From Verrucomicrobiaceae bacterium (lineage in GTDB: Bacteria > Verrucomicrobiota > Verrucomicrobiia > Verrucomicrobiales > Verrucomicrobiaceae): DNA of 50,237 nt. A program made the translations under genes and the position numbers. Shown here piece after piece: positions 42,925 to 50,237 of the stretch. The stretch is taken from NCBI GenBank assembly GCA_947507875.1, contig CANNQP010000032.1, forward strand, positions 1 through 50,237. Direction: 5' to 3'. Positions within the stretch are counted from its first letter, which is position 1. The number at the start of each line of letters is the position of its first letter. Below the pieces are notes generated by a model. It made no database searches and was not told the DNA's origin. It worked only from the letters and a program-made list of their open reading frames with translations.

Positions 42925-43965
42925 ATGATTCGTCCGATTTTCTTCAAGCTAAGTCTCGCCGCATTGTTTCTTTCCTTGCCCGCCGCCTCGTCAGGTCATG
43001 AGGCGGGCAAGCAGATGGCTGAGGTCGCCAATTTGTTTCTCTCCGTGCTGACGCCCGAGCAGAAAGCCAAGGCGAGCTTTGCCTTTGAAGACGAAGAGCG
43101 CATCAACTGGCACTTCATTCCGCGAGTTCGCAAAGGCCTGCCGCTGAAAGAAATGACGCCACAGCAGGAACTGCTAGCGCACGCGCTGCTGAACACCGGC
43201 CTAGGATTTCGCGGGGCGGCCAAGGCCTCGACCATCATGTCGCTGGAGGAGGTGCTTTATCAGATCGAAGGGGGCAACGAAGCGACACGCGCCGCTGTGC
43301 GAGAAAAGCGCGATCCTGAGAAGTACTTCGTCAGTATCTTCGGTCAGCCTAGCGCACAAGGTACCTGGGGGTGGCGCATCGAAGGTCACCATCTTTCCCT
43401 GAACTTCACGATCCGCGATGGCCAACTTTTGCGTGCCAGTCCCACCTTTTTCGGCACCAATCCGGGCGAAGTCAGGCAAGGCAATCTGACCGGTCTGCGT
43501 GTGCTTGGCAAAGAAGAGGACCTGGGCCGCGATCTCTTCAAAAGCTTGGATGCCGAGCAGACTAAGCAGGCGCTGGTGGATGTCATCGCCCCCAAAGAAA
43601 TGATCACTGCTGCAGAGAAGCGCGTCACCTTCCTGCAACCCGCTGGCCTTTCCAACGAGGCCATGACGGCCTCCCAAAAAACCATGCTGAAGGCCGTGAT
43701 CACCGAGTACACGGATCGTGTGCGTCCTGAAATCGCAGCCGAACTCTGGGCAGAGATCGAACAAAGCCCCATCTTTTTTGCCTGGGCCGGCGGCAAGGAG
43801 CGCGGTGAGCCCCATTACTATCGGATTCAGGGAAAAAGCTTCCTTATCGAATACGACAACGTGCAAAATGAGGCCAACCACCCACACAGCGTCTTTCGCA
43901 GCTTTGAAGGAGATTTCGGACGTGACCTGCTGGCCGAACACCACAAAGAGTTACATTCGAAATAA
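42925..43965 (+). CDS. Exported DUF3500 family protein
   Basis: The protein has 346 residues from the ATG at 42925. The frame opens at 42886, but the signal peptide MIRPIFFKLSLAALFLSLPAASS fixes the later start. The body is DUF3500: EQKAKASFAFEDEERINWHFIPR, then GTWGWRIEGHHLSLNFTI, NPGEVRQGNLTGLRVLGKEE, and the C-terminal FFAWAGGKERGEPHYYRIQGKSFLIEYDN. The family is secreted and its function is unproven. I infer a binding or hydrolytic role on the cell surface. It is probably co-transcribed with the amidohydrolase gene upstream and ends 139 bp before hisG. Confidence 0.9.
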   Translation: MIRPIFFKLSLAALFLSLPAASSGHEAGKQMAEVANLFLSVLTPEQKAKASFAFEDEERINWHFIPRVRKGLPLKEMTPQQELLAHALLNTGLGFRGAAKASTIMSLEEVLYQIEGGNEATRAAVREKRDPEKYFVSIFGQPSAQGTWGWRIEGHHLSLNFTIRDGQLLRASPTFFGTNPGEVRQGNLTGLRVLGKEEDLGRDLFKSLDAEQTKQALVDVIAPKEMITAAEKRVTFLQPAGLSNEAMTASQKTMLKAVITEYTDRVRPEIAAELWAEIEQSPIFFAWAGGKERGEPHYYRIQGKSFLIEYDNVQNEANHPHSVFRSFEGDFGRDLLAEHHKELHSK

Positions 43966-44104
43966 GCCCGTTTCGTGCCATAGAGACTCAGCGAGGGCCA
44001 TCAGGCGAGTCTGTGAGGCCCGAATTGCCACGCGTCTGGCATGAAATTCTCCTTTGCACCCTCTGAAAGCCCGCTACTCTGCGCGCCCTTTTTCCCCCCC
44101 ACGA

Positions 44105-44989
44105 ATGTCGGACTCCAAAAACACCCTCCGTTTAGGCCTGCCCAAAGGCAGCCTGCAGGAGCCCACGCTTGAGCTGTTCAAGCGTGCCGGATTCAATGTG
44201 GTCGTCTCGTCGCGCTCTTACAAGCCGACGGTTGATGACGACGAGCTTGAGCTGCGCTTGCTGCGTGCCCAAGAAATTGGTCGCTACGTGGATCATGGAT
44301 TCCTCGACTGTGGCATCACGGGGAAAGACTGGATCGCGGAAAACAACGCCGACGTCGAAGTGCTGACTGACCTGCGTTACTCCAAAGCCACCTCCCGGCC
44401 CACGCGTTGGGTGCTTGTCGTGCCAGAGGATTCGCCCGTGAAGTCGGTCAAAGATCTCCAAGGAAAGCGCATCGCCACCGAAGCGGTGGACATGACCCGC
44501 AGCTACCTGGCCAAACATGGCGTGCAGGCTGAAGTCGAGTTCAGCTGGGGAGCTACCGAAGTCAAAGTGCCGGAGCTAGTGGACGCGATTGTGGATATCA
44601 CCGAGACGGGGAGTTCCCTGCGCGCCAACAAACTTCGCATTGTGGATACGCTCATGGAGAGCTACCCGCAGTTTGTCGCGAGCAAGCCCGCTTTCGCAGA
44701 TGAATGGAAGCGTGCAAAAATGGCGACCCTGGTCATGCTGCTCAAAGGCGCACTCGAAGCCAGGGACAAAGTCGGCCTGAAGATGAATGTGCCGGCGAAG
44801 TCGCTCAATGAAGTCGTCGCAGCGCTGCCTTGCGAGCGCTCACCGACGGTGTCTCAGTTGGCTTCCCCTGAGTGGGTTGCTGTCGAGATCGTCGTCGCGG
44901 AATCTGTCGTGCGGGAGATTATCCCGCGGCTAAAATCACTGGGTGCAGAAGGCATCGTCGAGTACCCGCTGAACAAAATCGTCCACTAA
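44105..44989 (+). CDS. hisG: ATP phosphoribosyltransferase (long form)
   Basis: The protein has 294 residues from the ATG at 44105. It joins ATP and PRPP in the first step of histidine synthesis. The N-terminal [21 protein letters not shown], the middle [12 protein letters not shown] and [21 protein letters not shown] (PRPP-binding) are typical, and the C-terminal HisG_C domain (about 215-290) carries the allosteric histidine site, so the enzyme is feedback-regulated and does not need HisZ. It stands before the bS22-like small gene and shares a terminator with it (45155-45198). No other his gene is near. Confidence 0.96.
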   Translation: MSDSKNTLRLGLPKGSLQEPTLELFKRAGFNVVVSSRSYKPTVDDDELELRLLRAQEIGRYVDHGFLDCGITGKDWIAENNADVEVLTDLRYSKATSRPTRWVLVVPEDSPVKSVKDLQGKRIATEAVDMTRSYLAKHGVQAEVEFSWGATEVKVPELVDAIVDITETGSSLRANKLRIVDTLMESYPQFVASKPAFADEWKRAKMATLVMLLKGALEARDKVGLKMNVPAKSLNEVVAALPCERSPTVSQLASPEWVAVEIVVAESVVREIIPRLKSLGAEGIVEYPLNKIVH

Positions 44990-45022
44990 CGGACCCAAAC
45001 CAACAAACCGAGAAACACCAAC

Positions 45023-45127
45023 ATGGGATCGCTCAAAAAGCGCAGAAAGACGAAGATCAACAAGCACAAGCGGAAGAAGCGCATGCGCGCCAACCGCCAT
45101 AAGAAGCGTTTGCGCTACAAGTCGTAA
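45023..45127 (+). CDS. bS22/mS38-like (AURKAIP1/COX24 domain) small ribosomal protein
   Basis: The protein has 34 residues: ATG at 45023, TAA at 45125-45127. It reads GSLKKRRKTKINKHKRKK then RMRANRHKKRLRYKS, 20 of 34 residues Lys, Arg or His. The KRRKTKINKHKRKKRMR core is that of the AURKAIP1/COX24 (DUF1713) family. Family members include mitochondrial mS38 and the mycobacterial bS22 protein, which sit on the small ribosomal subunit near the decoding region. Stand-alone genes of this size are annotated in Bacteroidetes, Planctomycetes and Verrucomicrobia. It is 33 bp after hisG and is closed by the terminator that follows. The ribosomal role is inferred from relatives. Confidence 0.88.
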   Translation: MGSLKKRRKTKINKHKRKKRMRANRHKKRLRYKS

Positions 45128-45143
45128 CCGCTAAGGCTCATTC

Positions 45144-46973
45144 ATGATCAGCAACCCTCCCGCGAAAAGACCTGTTCCTTTCGCTGGGAGGGCTTTTTCG
45201 TGGTCAAAAAGCCCGTGGAGGAAGGGGTGGATCCGGCCCAGAGCGTCTCGTTCGCTATCCCTGGCTTTCACTTTAGCCGTGCTTCCCTTCCTGGTTCCCT
45301 CGGCGAGGGCAGTCATCCGTGCAGACCTTTCCCTCCGGCTTCGAGACGAACTCTCTCGAATGAGCACGGAAGACGCAGCCGCGAGCCAAAGAGCCGCGGC
45401 CCTTGCCCACTACGCGACGGCTCAGCAGCTTGAACAAGCCGGGCAGATGCGTGAAGCGCTCGAGCATTACATCGCTGTGGTTCGGTTGGACCCGAGCCAT
45501 GCTGAAGTCGCCCAGCATGCTGCTGAGCTCGCCTACCACTACCGTGGCAAAGACGAGGCTGTCGCCCTGTTGGAAGCCGCTGCGACCGCGCGACCAACTG
45601 ATTTTCGTCCCGTGATGGCCTTGATCCGATTCCTGTCCACCTATGGAGCCGGAGACAGCACCTCAAAAAGTCGGGCTCAACAGCTTTTGTTGGATCTGCC
45701 CAAACGCTTTCCCCAGCAGGCCGAGGTCATCTCTTTTGTCGTCCTGCAGCATCTGAGTCAAAATCGGCGCACAGACGCAGTGCAGACCCTGGAAAAAGCA
45801 TCCAGCCTTGCCGTCGCCGACCCCGCCTGGTGGTTAGCTTTGGGCCGTGTGGCTCAAGAGGTATGGCCGCTCGCTCAAACGGAACTGCGCGAGGAGCATA
45901 CCCGGCGGGTGAATGTCTTCTTCGAGCGTGCGCTGAAGCAATCCCCAACAGGTTCAGCCGGAGATGCCGTAAAGCTTGATGTCGCTCAATACTATGTTTT
46001 GACCAATCAGCTGGAGATCGCGAAGGTCCTCTGCGCTGATCTGGTCGCTAAAACGGGAAACTTGCAGGCCCGAAAGCTTCTGTTTCGTCTGCTTCAGGCG
46101 GATGGAGCCAAAGATGAAGCCCTGGCTGAATTAGAAAAGATCGTTCAAGCCGTTCCGGCTGATGTCGAGCAGCGGCGCTTGCTGGCTCAGGCATACCAAG
46201 AGAGGGAAGAGTGGGCCAAAGCCTTTCCTCATCTGGAGGCAGCCATCCAAATCGGGGGAGGCGATGCCTCTGATTACCAGAGCCTTGGTCAGTTGCTGCT
46301 ACAATCCCAGCTTTATGATCGCCTGATTGAGCTTTGTGCCAGGACCCTACAGCTATTTCCTGACAATCCGATCTTTCATATCCACCAAGCCTTTGCGCTG
46401 CGCAGTCTCCAGCGCTGGGACAAGGCCATCGCAGCCATGGAAAGGGCTGCCTCCTTGGCCGAAACAGGGCAGGCAGAGCTGGTGAATCACCGTTTTTACT
46501 TTCAGTTTGGCCTGATCCTGGAGCGTGGTGGCAAGCCCGAAAAGGCAGCCCAGATGTTTGAAAAGGCCATCACCCTCACGCCCAAGGATGAGATCGAGGA
46601 TGCCTCGACCACGATGAATTACCTTGGTTACCTGTGGCTGGATCAGGGCATTCATCTCGACAAAGCTGGGGAGTTGATTCGCAAAGCAAACGAATTGCAA
46701 CCCGGCAACCCGGCTTACATCGACAGCCTGGGCTGGTGGTACTACAAAAAAGGCGATTATGCGCATGCTTTGATTGAGTTGGAGCGCGCGCTGAGTCTCA
46801 TGAAGTCACTCGAAGCGGATGATGCGGAGATCCTTGAGCACATCGCGCAGACGCATCTGAAGCTGGGTGACAAGGCCAAGGCACGAGAGATGTTTCAGCG
46901 GGCACGTGATCTCGGTCCCTCCGATCCACGCGTGAGGCAGCGAATCGAAAAAGGCCTGAATGAGCTGAATTAA
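45144..46973 (+). CDS. Exported tetratricopeptide repeat protein (start uncertain, 45144 or about 45231)
   Basis: The frame gives up to 609 residues. From 45231 it would be about 580. The export signal is RPRASRSLSLAFTLAVLPFLVPSARA. The rest is a long array of TPRs and TPR-like helices (for example ATAQQLEQAGQMREALEHYIAVVRLDPSHAEVAQ, then YIDSLGWWYYKKGDYAHALIELERALSL and AQTHLKLGDKAKAREMFQRARDLGP). It resembles the large TPR lipoprotein-like scaffolds of PVC bacteria. The ATG at 45144 would put the terminator inside the gene and a 29-residue extension before the signal. The sequence GGAGGAAGG (45217-45225) followed by ATC at 45231 would give a perfect signal peptide and a strong Shine-Dalgarno, so a rare ATC start is possible. 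There is no in-frame ATG, GTG or TTG between 45147 and the signal sequence. Confidence 0.85.
   Translation: MISNPPAKRPVPFAGRAFSWSKSPWRKGWIRPRASRSLSLAFTLAVLPFLVPSARAVIRADLSLRLRDELSRMSTEDAAASQRAAALAHYATAQQLEQAGQMREALEHYIAVVRLDPSHAEVAQHAAELAYHYRGKDEAVALLEAAATARPTDFRPVMALIRFLSTYGAGDSTSKSRAQQLLLDLPKRFPQQAEVISFVVLQHLSQNRRTDAVQTLEKASSLAVADPAWWLALGRVAQEVWPLAQTELREEHTRRVNVFFERALKQSPTGSAGDAVKLDVAQYYVLTNQLEIAKVLCADLVAKTGNLQARKLLFRLLQADGAKDEALAELEKIVQAVPADVEQRRLLAQAYQEREEWAKAFPHLEAAIQIGGGDASDYQSLGQLLLQSQLYDRLIELCARTLQLFPDNPIFHIHQAFALRSLQRWDKAIAAMERAASLAETGQAELVNHRFYFQFGLILERGGKPEKAAQMFEKAITLTPKDEIEDASTTMNYLGYLWLDQGIHLDKAGELIRKANELQPGNPAYIDSLGWWYYKKGDYAHALIELERALSLMKSLEADDAEILEHIAQTHLKLGDKAKAREMFQRARDLGPSDPRVRQRIEKGLNELN
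45155..45198 (+). terminator. Intrinsic terminator after hisG and the bS22-like gene
   Basis: CCCTCCC (45155-45161) plus GCGAAA (45162-45167) pair with TTTCGC (45179-45184) plus GGGAGGG (45186-45192), with one bulged T and an 11-nt loop. C-TTTTT follows (45193-45198). It lies inside the first 20 codons of the longest reading frame of the TPR gene, which makes that ATG at 45144 doubtful. Confidence 0.88.
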
Positions 46974-47052
46974 CGGCTCGGTCAGGCTGCGCCTGTCCTG
47001 CAGCTTGCTTCTTGCCCCGGCGCACATCCGCGCCATCATCCGCGCCCGCTTC

Positions 47053-48816
47053 ATGGACGCAGCCAAAGTCATTGGTCTTCTCATCATCGCTCTTATCCTT
47101 TTTGCCACGGAGAAGATCTCCGTGGATTTGGTGACGTTGGGCTTGCTTTGCGCCTTGGTTCTGATGGGCATCATCACCCCAAATGAGGCCTTTGCTGGCT
47201 TCGGTCAGGACATGATCATCATGCTTGGCTCCATCTTTGTGATCGGGGCTGCCTTGAGAGAGACCGGCGTGCTGGATTCCGTGGGGCACGTGCTAGCCCG
47301 AACCACAGGAGGTAACCCCAAGCGCATCATCGCAGGCATGATGAGCACGGTGGGAGGTATCTCGGCCTTCATGAATAACACGACCGTGACCGCCATGTTC
47401 CTGGGCCCTGTCATGGGTCTGGCTAGACGCCTGCATATCTCCCCATCACGGTTGCTCATGCCCCTGGCGTTTTCGTCCATTCTAGGGGGAACGTGCACGC
47501 TCATCGGCACTAGCACGAATCTGGCGGTGAGCGGTGCCATGAAGAAGCTAGGCATGGAGCCCATCGCCATGTTTGAGATCACGCCGGTGGGCCTTGTTTT
47601 GTTCGCTGCGGGTCTGTTTTACATGCTCCTTGTCGGGGCGCGCTGGTTGCCTGATCGCGATCGGCCAGAGGCAGACGGCACATCGACACCGATTCGTGAG
47701 TATCTGTGTGAGGTGGTCATTCTCCCGGGTTCACCCATCATTGGGCAGGAAGTGTATGCCTCGGATTTCTCGGTGATGGAGTTCCAAGTCATCAAAATCC
47801 GGCGTGGAGATCAAGACATCGAAGTCGGACCGCACGTGAAGCTTCAAAGGGGAGATGTCGTGCTGGTGGCTGGCAAGGTGCAGAACCTCATCCGGGTCAA
47901 AAAAATCGAAGGCATCGACATCCTGGAAGACATTGGCCTGCGCAGTTCGGGCTTGGAGATGAAGGATGCCAGCATCGTCGAGGTGGTCTTGACGCCCAAG
48001 TCGAGTTTGGTCGGTCAAAGCCTGAGGTCGAGCAACTTTCGTCGCCGTTCAGGGCTCTCCGTGCTGGCTCTGCTGCGTGGGGATCGCACGCTCAGCGATC
48101 ACATGGCCGACGTGCCGCTGCAGGCGGGTGACATGCTGCTTTTGCAGGGTGCCTACGATCGCATCCGCGTTTATGAAGGGAACTCCGAGATGGTGGTGAT
48201 CTCCGAGCACACCGTGTCTCAAAGTGCTCAAAAACGAGGCATTGCGGTGCTGGTGGTGTTCGCCTTGGCCGTTTTGCTCAGCAGCCTGGATCTGATCCCG
48301 GCATCAATCGCCTTCCTTCTCGTGGCCCTTGTCGCCCTGGCCACGCGCTGCATGACGCTGGATACAGCCTATGAAAATGTCGATTGGCGGCTGCTGATCT
48401 TGATTGGGGGCATGACGGCCTTTGGCACAGCCATGTCGAAATCAGGGGCAGATCAAGTGTTGGCGCAATGGATCCTGGGCTGGCTTCAGCCTTGTGGCGC
48501 GATTGCTGTGCTCGCAGGCTTCAGTGTGTTGACGGTGATCCTCACCCAGCCCATGTCCAATGCAGCGGCTGCTCTCGTGGTTCTGCCCGTAGCCCTTCAG
48601 GCGGCTGAAACCCTGCACGCCAGTCCGCGTGCCTTTGCCATCACGGTCATGCTCAGCGCTAGCATCTCGTTGCTGACCCCTTTCGAACCGAGCTGCATCC
48701 TAGTTTATGGACCCGGCAAGTATCGTTTCAGCGATTTCATCAAAGTGGGGGGGGGGCTCACCCTTTTGACCGTTTTGTTGATTTTGTTGCTCGTGCCGCT
48801 GCGTTGGCCTCTCTGA
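47053..48816 (+). CDS. SLC13-type anion permease with two RCK_C (TrkA-C) domains
   Basis: The protein has 587 residues from the ATG at 47053. The frame opens at 47005, but the first membrane helix is at VIGLLIIALILFA. Two halves of a CitMHS/ArsB-like permease (about 1-215 and 405-587, with AFMNNTTVTAMFLGPV and SNAAAALVVLP carrying the SLC13-type S-N-T motif positions) flank two RCK_C domains (about 220-305, VEVGPHVKLQRGDVVLVAG, and 315-395, QAGDMLLLQGAYDRIRVY). This layout is that of the bacterial DASS/SLC13-like carriers for sulfate, dicarboxylates or phosphate with cytoplasmic regulatory domains. The substrate is unproven. It is 79 bp after the TPR gene. Confidence 0.93.
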   Translation: MDAAKVIGLLIIALILFATEKISVDLVTLGLLCALVLMGIITPNEAFAGFGQDMIIMLGSIFVIGAALRETGVLDSVGHVLARTTGGNPKRIIAGMMSTVGGISAFMNNTTVTAMFLGPVMGLARRLHISPSRLLMPLAFSSILGGTCTLIGTSTNLAVSGAMKKLGMEPIAMFEITPVGLVLFAAGLFYMLLVGARWLPDRDRPEADGTSTPIREYLCEVVILPGSPIIGQEVYASDFSVMEFQVIKIRRGDQDIEVGPHVKLQRGDVVLVAGKVQNLIRVKKIEGIDILEDIGLRSSGLEMKDASIVEVVLTPKSSLVGQSLRSSNFRRRSGLSVLALLRGDRTLSDHMADVPLQAGDMLLLQGAYDRIRVYEGNSEMVVISEHTVSQSAQKRGIAVLVVFALAVLLSSLDLIPASIAFLLVALVALATRCMTLDTAYENVDWRLLILIGGMTAFGTAMSKSGADQVLAQWILGWLQPCGAIAVLAGFSVLTVILTQPMSNAAAALVVLPVALQAAETLHASPRAFAITVMLSASISLLTPFEPSCILVYGPGKYRFSDFIKVGGGLTLLTVLLILLLVPLRWPL

Positions 48817-48884
48817 TCGTGGGGTTTCGGCAAAAGCCTTGCCTTTCTCTGTAGATTTCCCTTAGCCTCAACGATTTGTTTGCC

Positions 48885-50123
48885 ATGAAATCACCCGCTG
48901 CCAAAAAGCTCTTCGTCATGATGATCCTGGAATTCTTCATCTGGGGGGCCTGGCTGCCGCTGATTTGGGGCTACATGGGGGTGGATGGTCTGAAGTTCTC
49001 CGACATGCAGATCACTTGGGTCGGCAGTGCCTTTGCCATCGCCTCCGTGGTGGGTATCTTCTTCAGCAATCAATTCGCTGATCGCAATTTTGCAGCCGAG
49101 AAGTTCATGGCCTTCAGTCATGGGGTGGGGGGGATAGCCATCCTGGGTATGTTTTGGGCAAAAGATTTCACCACCTTTTTCAGCCTGATGCTGGTGCACT
49201 CGCTGCTCTATGTGCCGACGATTTCTGTCTCGAACTCCATCGCTTTCACTCACCTCAAAAATGCACAAAAAGAGTTTGGCCTCGTTCGCATGGGAGGGAC
49301 CATTGGTTGGATCTTGGCCGCTTGGCCGCTTTACTTCATCCTTCAGGGGAAAAGTGGTGCTGAAGCTGTGGCGGCCAGCCGCTACATCTTTGTGATTTCC
49401 GGTGTTGCTTCGCTGCTCTTGGCGGTCTTTAGCCTCAACCTTCCGCATACACCCGCGAAGCCTGCGGTGAAGGGAGACGGTTCCTTTGCTTGGGTAAAGG
49501 CAGCCAGCTTTTTGAAGAAGCCGTTCCTGCTCGTTCTCTTCATTGCCACGTTTATCGATTCCACGATCCACAATGGCTACTTCCTGATGGCGGGAGGTTT
49601 CCTCGGTAGCAAAACGGTGGGCATTTCGCCGGAGTGGATCATGCCGGTGATGAGCATCGGCCAAATCGCTGAAATCTTGACGATGGCCGTTCTGGGTTGG
49701 TTCCTGTCCAAGATGGGCTGGAAGGCCACCATGATCCTCGGTATCCTGGGGCACGCGGCGCGTTTTGCGGTCTTTGCCTACATGCCGCAGAATCAAACGA
49801 TGATCATCTTGGTGCAGGTGCTGCACGGCATTTGTTATGCCTTCTTCTTTGCCACGCTCTACATCTTCATCGATGCAGCTTTCCCCAAAGACGTGCGCTC
49901 CAGCGCCCAAGGTCTGTTCAATTTGCTCGTGCTGGGTATCGGGGACTTGGCGGCCAAGTGGTTTTTTATCCCGATGCAGGGCAAACTCACCGTGGATGGC
50001 GTGGTGGATTACAAGTCTCTCTTCCTCTGGCCCACAGGCCTTTCCTTGGCGGCAGCGGTGCTCCTGATGATCGCTTTTTATCCGCCGAAGGAACTGGATG
50101 CTCCGGCTGAGGTCTCCCATTGA
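48885..50123 (+). CDS. MFS nucleoside permease (NHS / NupG-like)
   Basis: The protein has 412 residues from the ATG at 48885. A TTG three codons upstream is an alternative start. It has about 12 membrane segments. The first helix MMILEFFIWGAWLPLIWGYM and loop FSDMQITWVGSAFAIASVVGIFFSNQFADRNFAAEKF match the nucleoside:H+ symporter branch of the MFS (NupG, XapB), as does VRMGGTIGWILAAW. Uptake of nucleosides or a related compound is the likely job. It is 68 bp after the SLC13-type permease gene and ends before the terminator at 50148-50176. Confidence 0.9.
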   Translation: MKSPAAKKLFVMMILEFFIWGAWLPLIWGYMGVDGLKFSDMQITWVGSAFAIASVVGIFFSNQFADRNFAAEKFMAFSHGVGGIAILGMFWAKDFTTFFSLMLVHSLLYVPTISVSNSIAFTHLKNAQKEFGLVRMGGTIGWILAAWPLYFILQGKSGAEAVAASRYIFVISGVASLLLAVFSLNLPHTPAKPAVKGDGSFAWVKAASFLKKPFLLVLFIATFIDSTIHNGYFLMAGGFLGSKTVGISPEWIMPVMSIGQIAEILTMAVLGWFLSKMGWKATMILGILGHAARFAVFAYMPQNQTMIILVQVLHGICYAFFFATLYIFIDAAFPKDVRSSAQGLFNLLVLGIGDLAAKWFFIPMQGKLTVDGVVDYKSLFLWPTGLSLAAAVLLMIAFYPPKELDAPAEVSH

Positions 50124-50147
50124 TCCTCCTCGCATGGGCATCATGAA

Positions 50148-50176
50148 AAAGGCCGCGGGTTGATCCTGCGGCCTTT
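50148..50176. terminator. Intrinsic terminator between the permease gene and a gene entering from the right
   Basis: AAAGGCCGC (50148-50156) and GCGGCCTTT (50168-50176) form a 9-bp perfect stem with an 11-nt loop. A-rich sequence precedes and T-rich TTTGTTG follows, so it can stop transcripts from both sides. Confidence 0.85.
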
Positions 50177-50196
50177 GTTGTGATCATCCCCCAGCC

Positions 50197-50237
50197 TCAG
50201 CGCCGCAGCACCCGGACCTTGTGGGCTTCGCTATCGC
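50197..50237 (-). CDS. C-terminal tail of a gene on the minus strand (partial)
   Basis: Reading in from the right edge, the minus strand is open as DSEAHKVRVLRR then TGA at 50199-50197. This is a plausible protein end, placed just before the bidirectional terminator, but 12 codons are too few to identify a family. The frame could be accidental. Confidence 0.35.
   Translation of the reverse strand, partial: DSEAHKVRVLRR

Noticed and set aside
1..50237. CRISPR arrays, intact insertion sequences and prophage genes across the window
   Set aside because: No regularly spaced direct repeats, no complete transposase and no phage structural genes were seen. The only mobile trace is the RAYT fragment.

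Overview
The window looks like a chromosomal segment of a heterotrophic Verrucomicrobia bacterium, close to Prosthecobacter or Verrucomicrobium. I infer this from gene content, not from a marker tree. It has Planctomycetes/Verrucomicrobia (PVC) hallmark families: a c-type cytochrome/DUF1549/DUF1553 giant protein with DUF1501 partners, a PVC-type CxxCH membrane dehydrogenase, Tat-exported oxidoreductases and amidohydrolases, sulfatases, a long-form IspG, and a 34-residue bS22/mS38-like protein. Most coding DNA is GC-rich. The extreme left end and the leader of the Fic gene are more AT-rich.

Layout. (1) 1-2080 is a small accessory region. It holds the 3' end of a HEPN-like gene, a decayed REP-associated transposase fragment, a Fic AMP-transferase gene on the minus strand, a 14-bp palindrome against the Fic start, a perfect 31-bp inverted repeat, and degraded coding-like sequence. 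(2) 2081-9585, minus strand, carries a PVC exported-protein operon (PSCyt/WD40/DUF1549/DUF1553 protein, DUF1501 protein, PPC-domain protein) and a cytochrome-LRR protein. (3) 9704-16755, plus strand, is a housekeeping run: glgC, NHL propeller, CAAX-type protease, DUF1858-rhodanese lacking its catalytic Cys, radC, pabA/trpG, ispG. (4) 16946-20484 has a lipoprotein, a small membrane protein and a large hybrid sensor kinase. (5) 20566-25480 is a likely catabolic locus: creatininase-family amidohydrolase, MFS carboxylate transporter, PAS-AraC regulator, hydroxyproline-pathway-like DHDPS-fold lyase, exported six-bladed propeller. (6) 25569-33937 holds an LptA-like lipoprotein, an orphan DUF1501 protein, a LysR/pirin divergent pair, a NamZ-type muramidase and two sulfatases.

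(7) 33938-34348 is a 409-bp gene-free stretch with nested complementary arms and a strong bidirectional terminator. It may encode a structured RNA. (8) 34347-43965 holds signal peptidase I, secreted proteins, the PVC CxxCH dehydrogenase, a periplasmic rhodanese, an exported superoxide dismutase, trmB, a Tat amidohydrolase and a DUF3500 protein. (9) 44105-50123 holds hisG, the bS22-like small gene, a terminator, a TPR protein with a problematic start (possibly ATC), an SLC13-type transporter with RCK_C domains, a nucleoside-type MFS permease, and a final terminator shared with a gene entering from the right.

The window mixes core metabolism (glycogen, isoprenoid, folate/tryptophan, histidine, tRNA modification) with a large exported degradative and electron-transfer repertoire. 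I see no CRISPR array, rRNA, tRNA, intact insertion sequence or prophage. The observations most worth follow-up are the possible structured RNA at 34096-34343, the TPR gene start inside or just after a terminator, the 31-bp palindrome by fic, and the Cys-less rhodanese.
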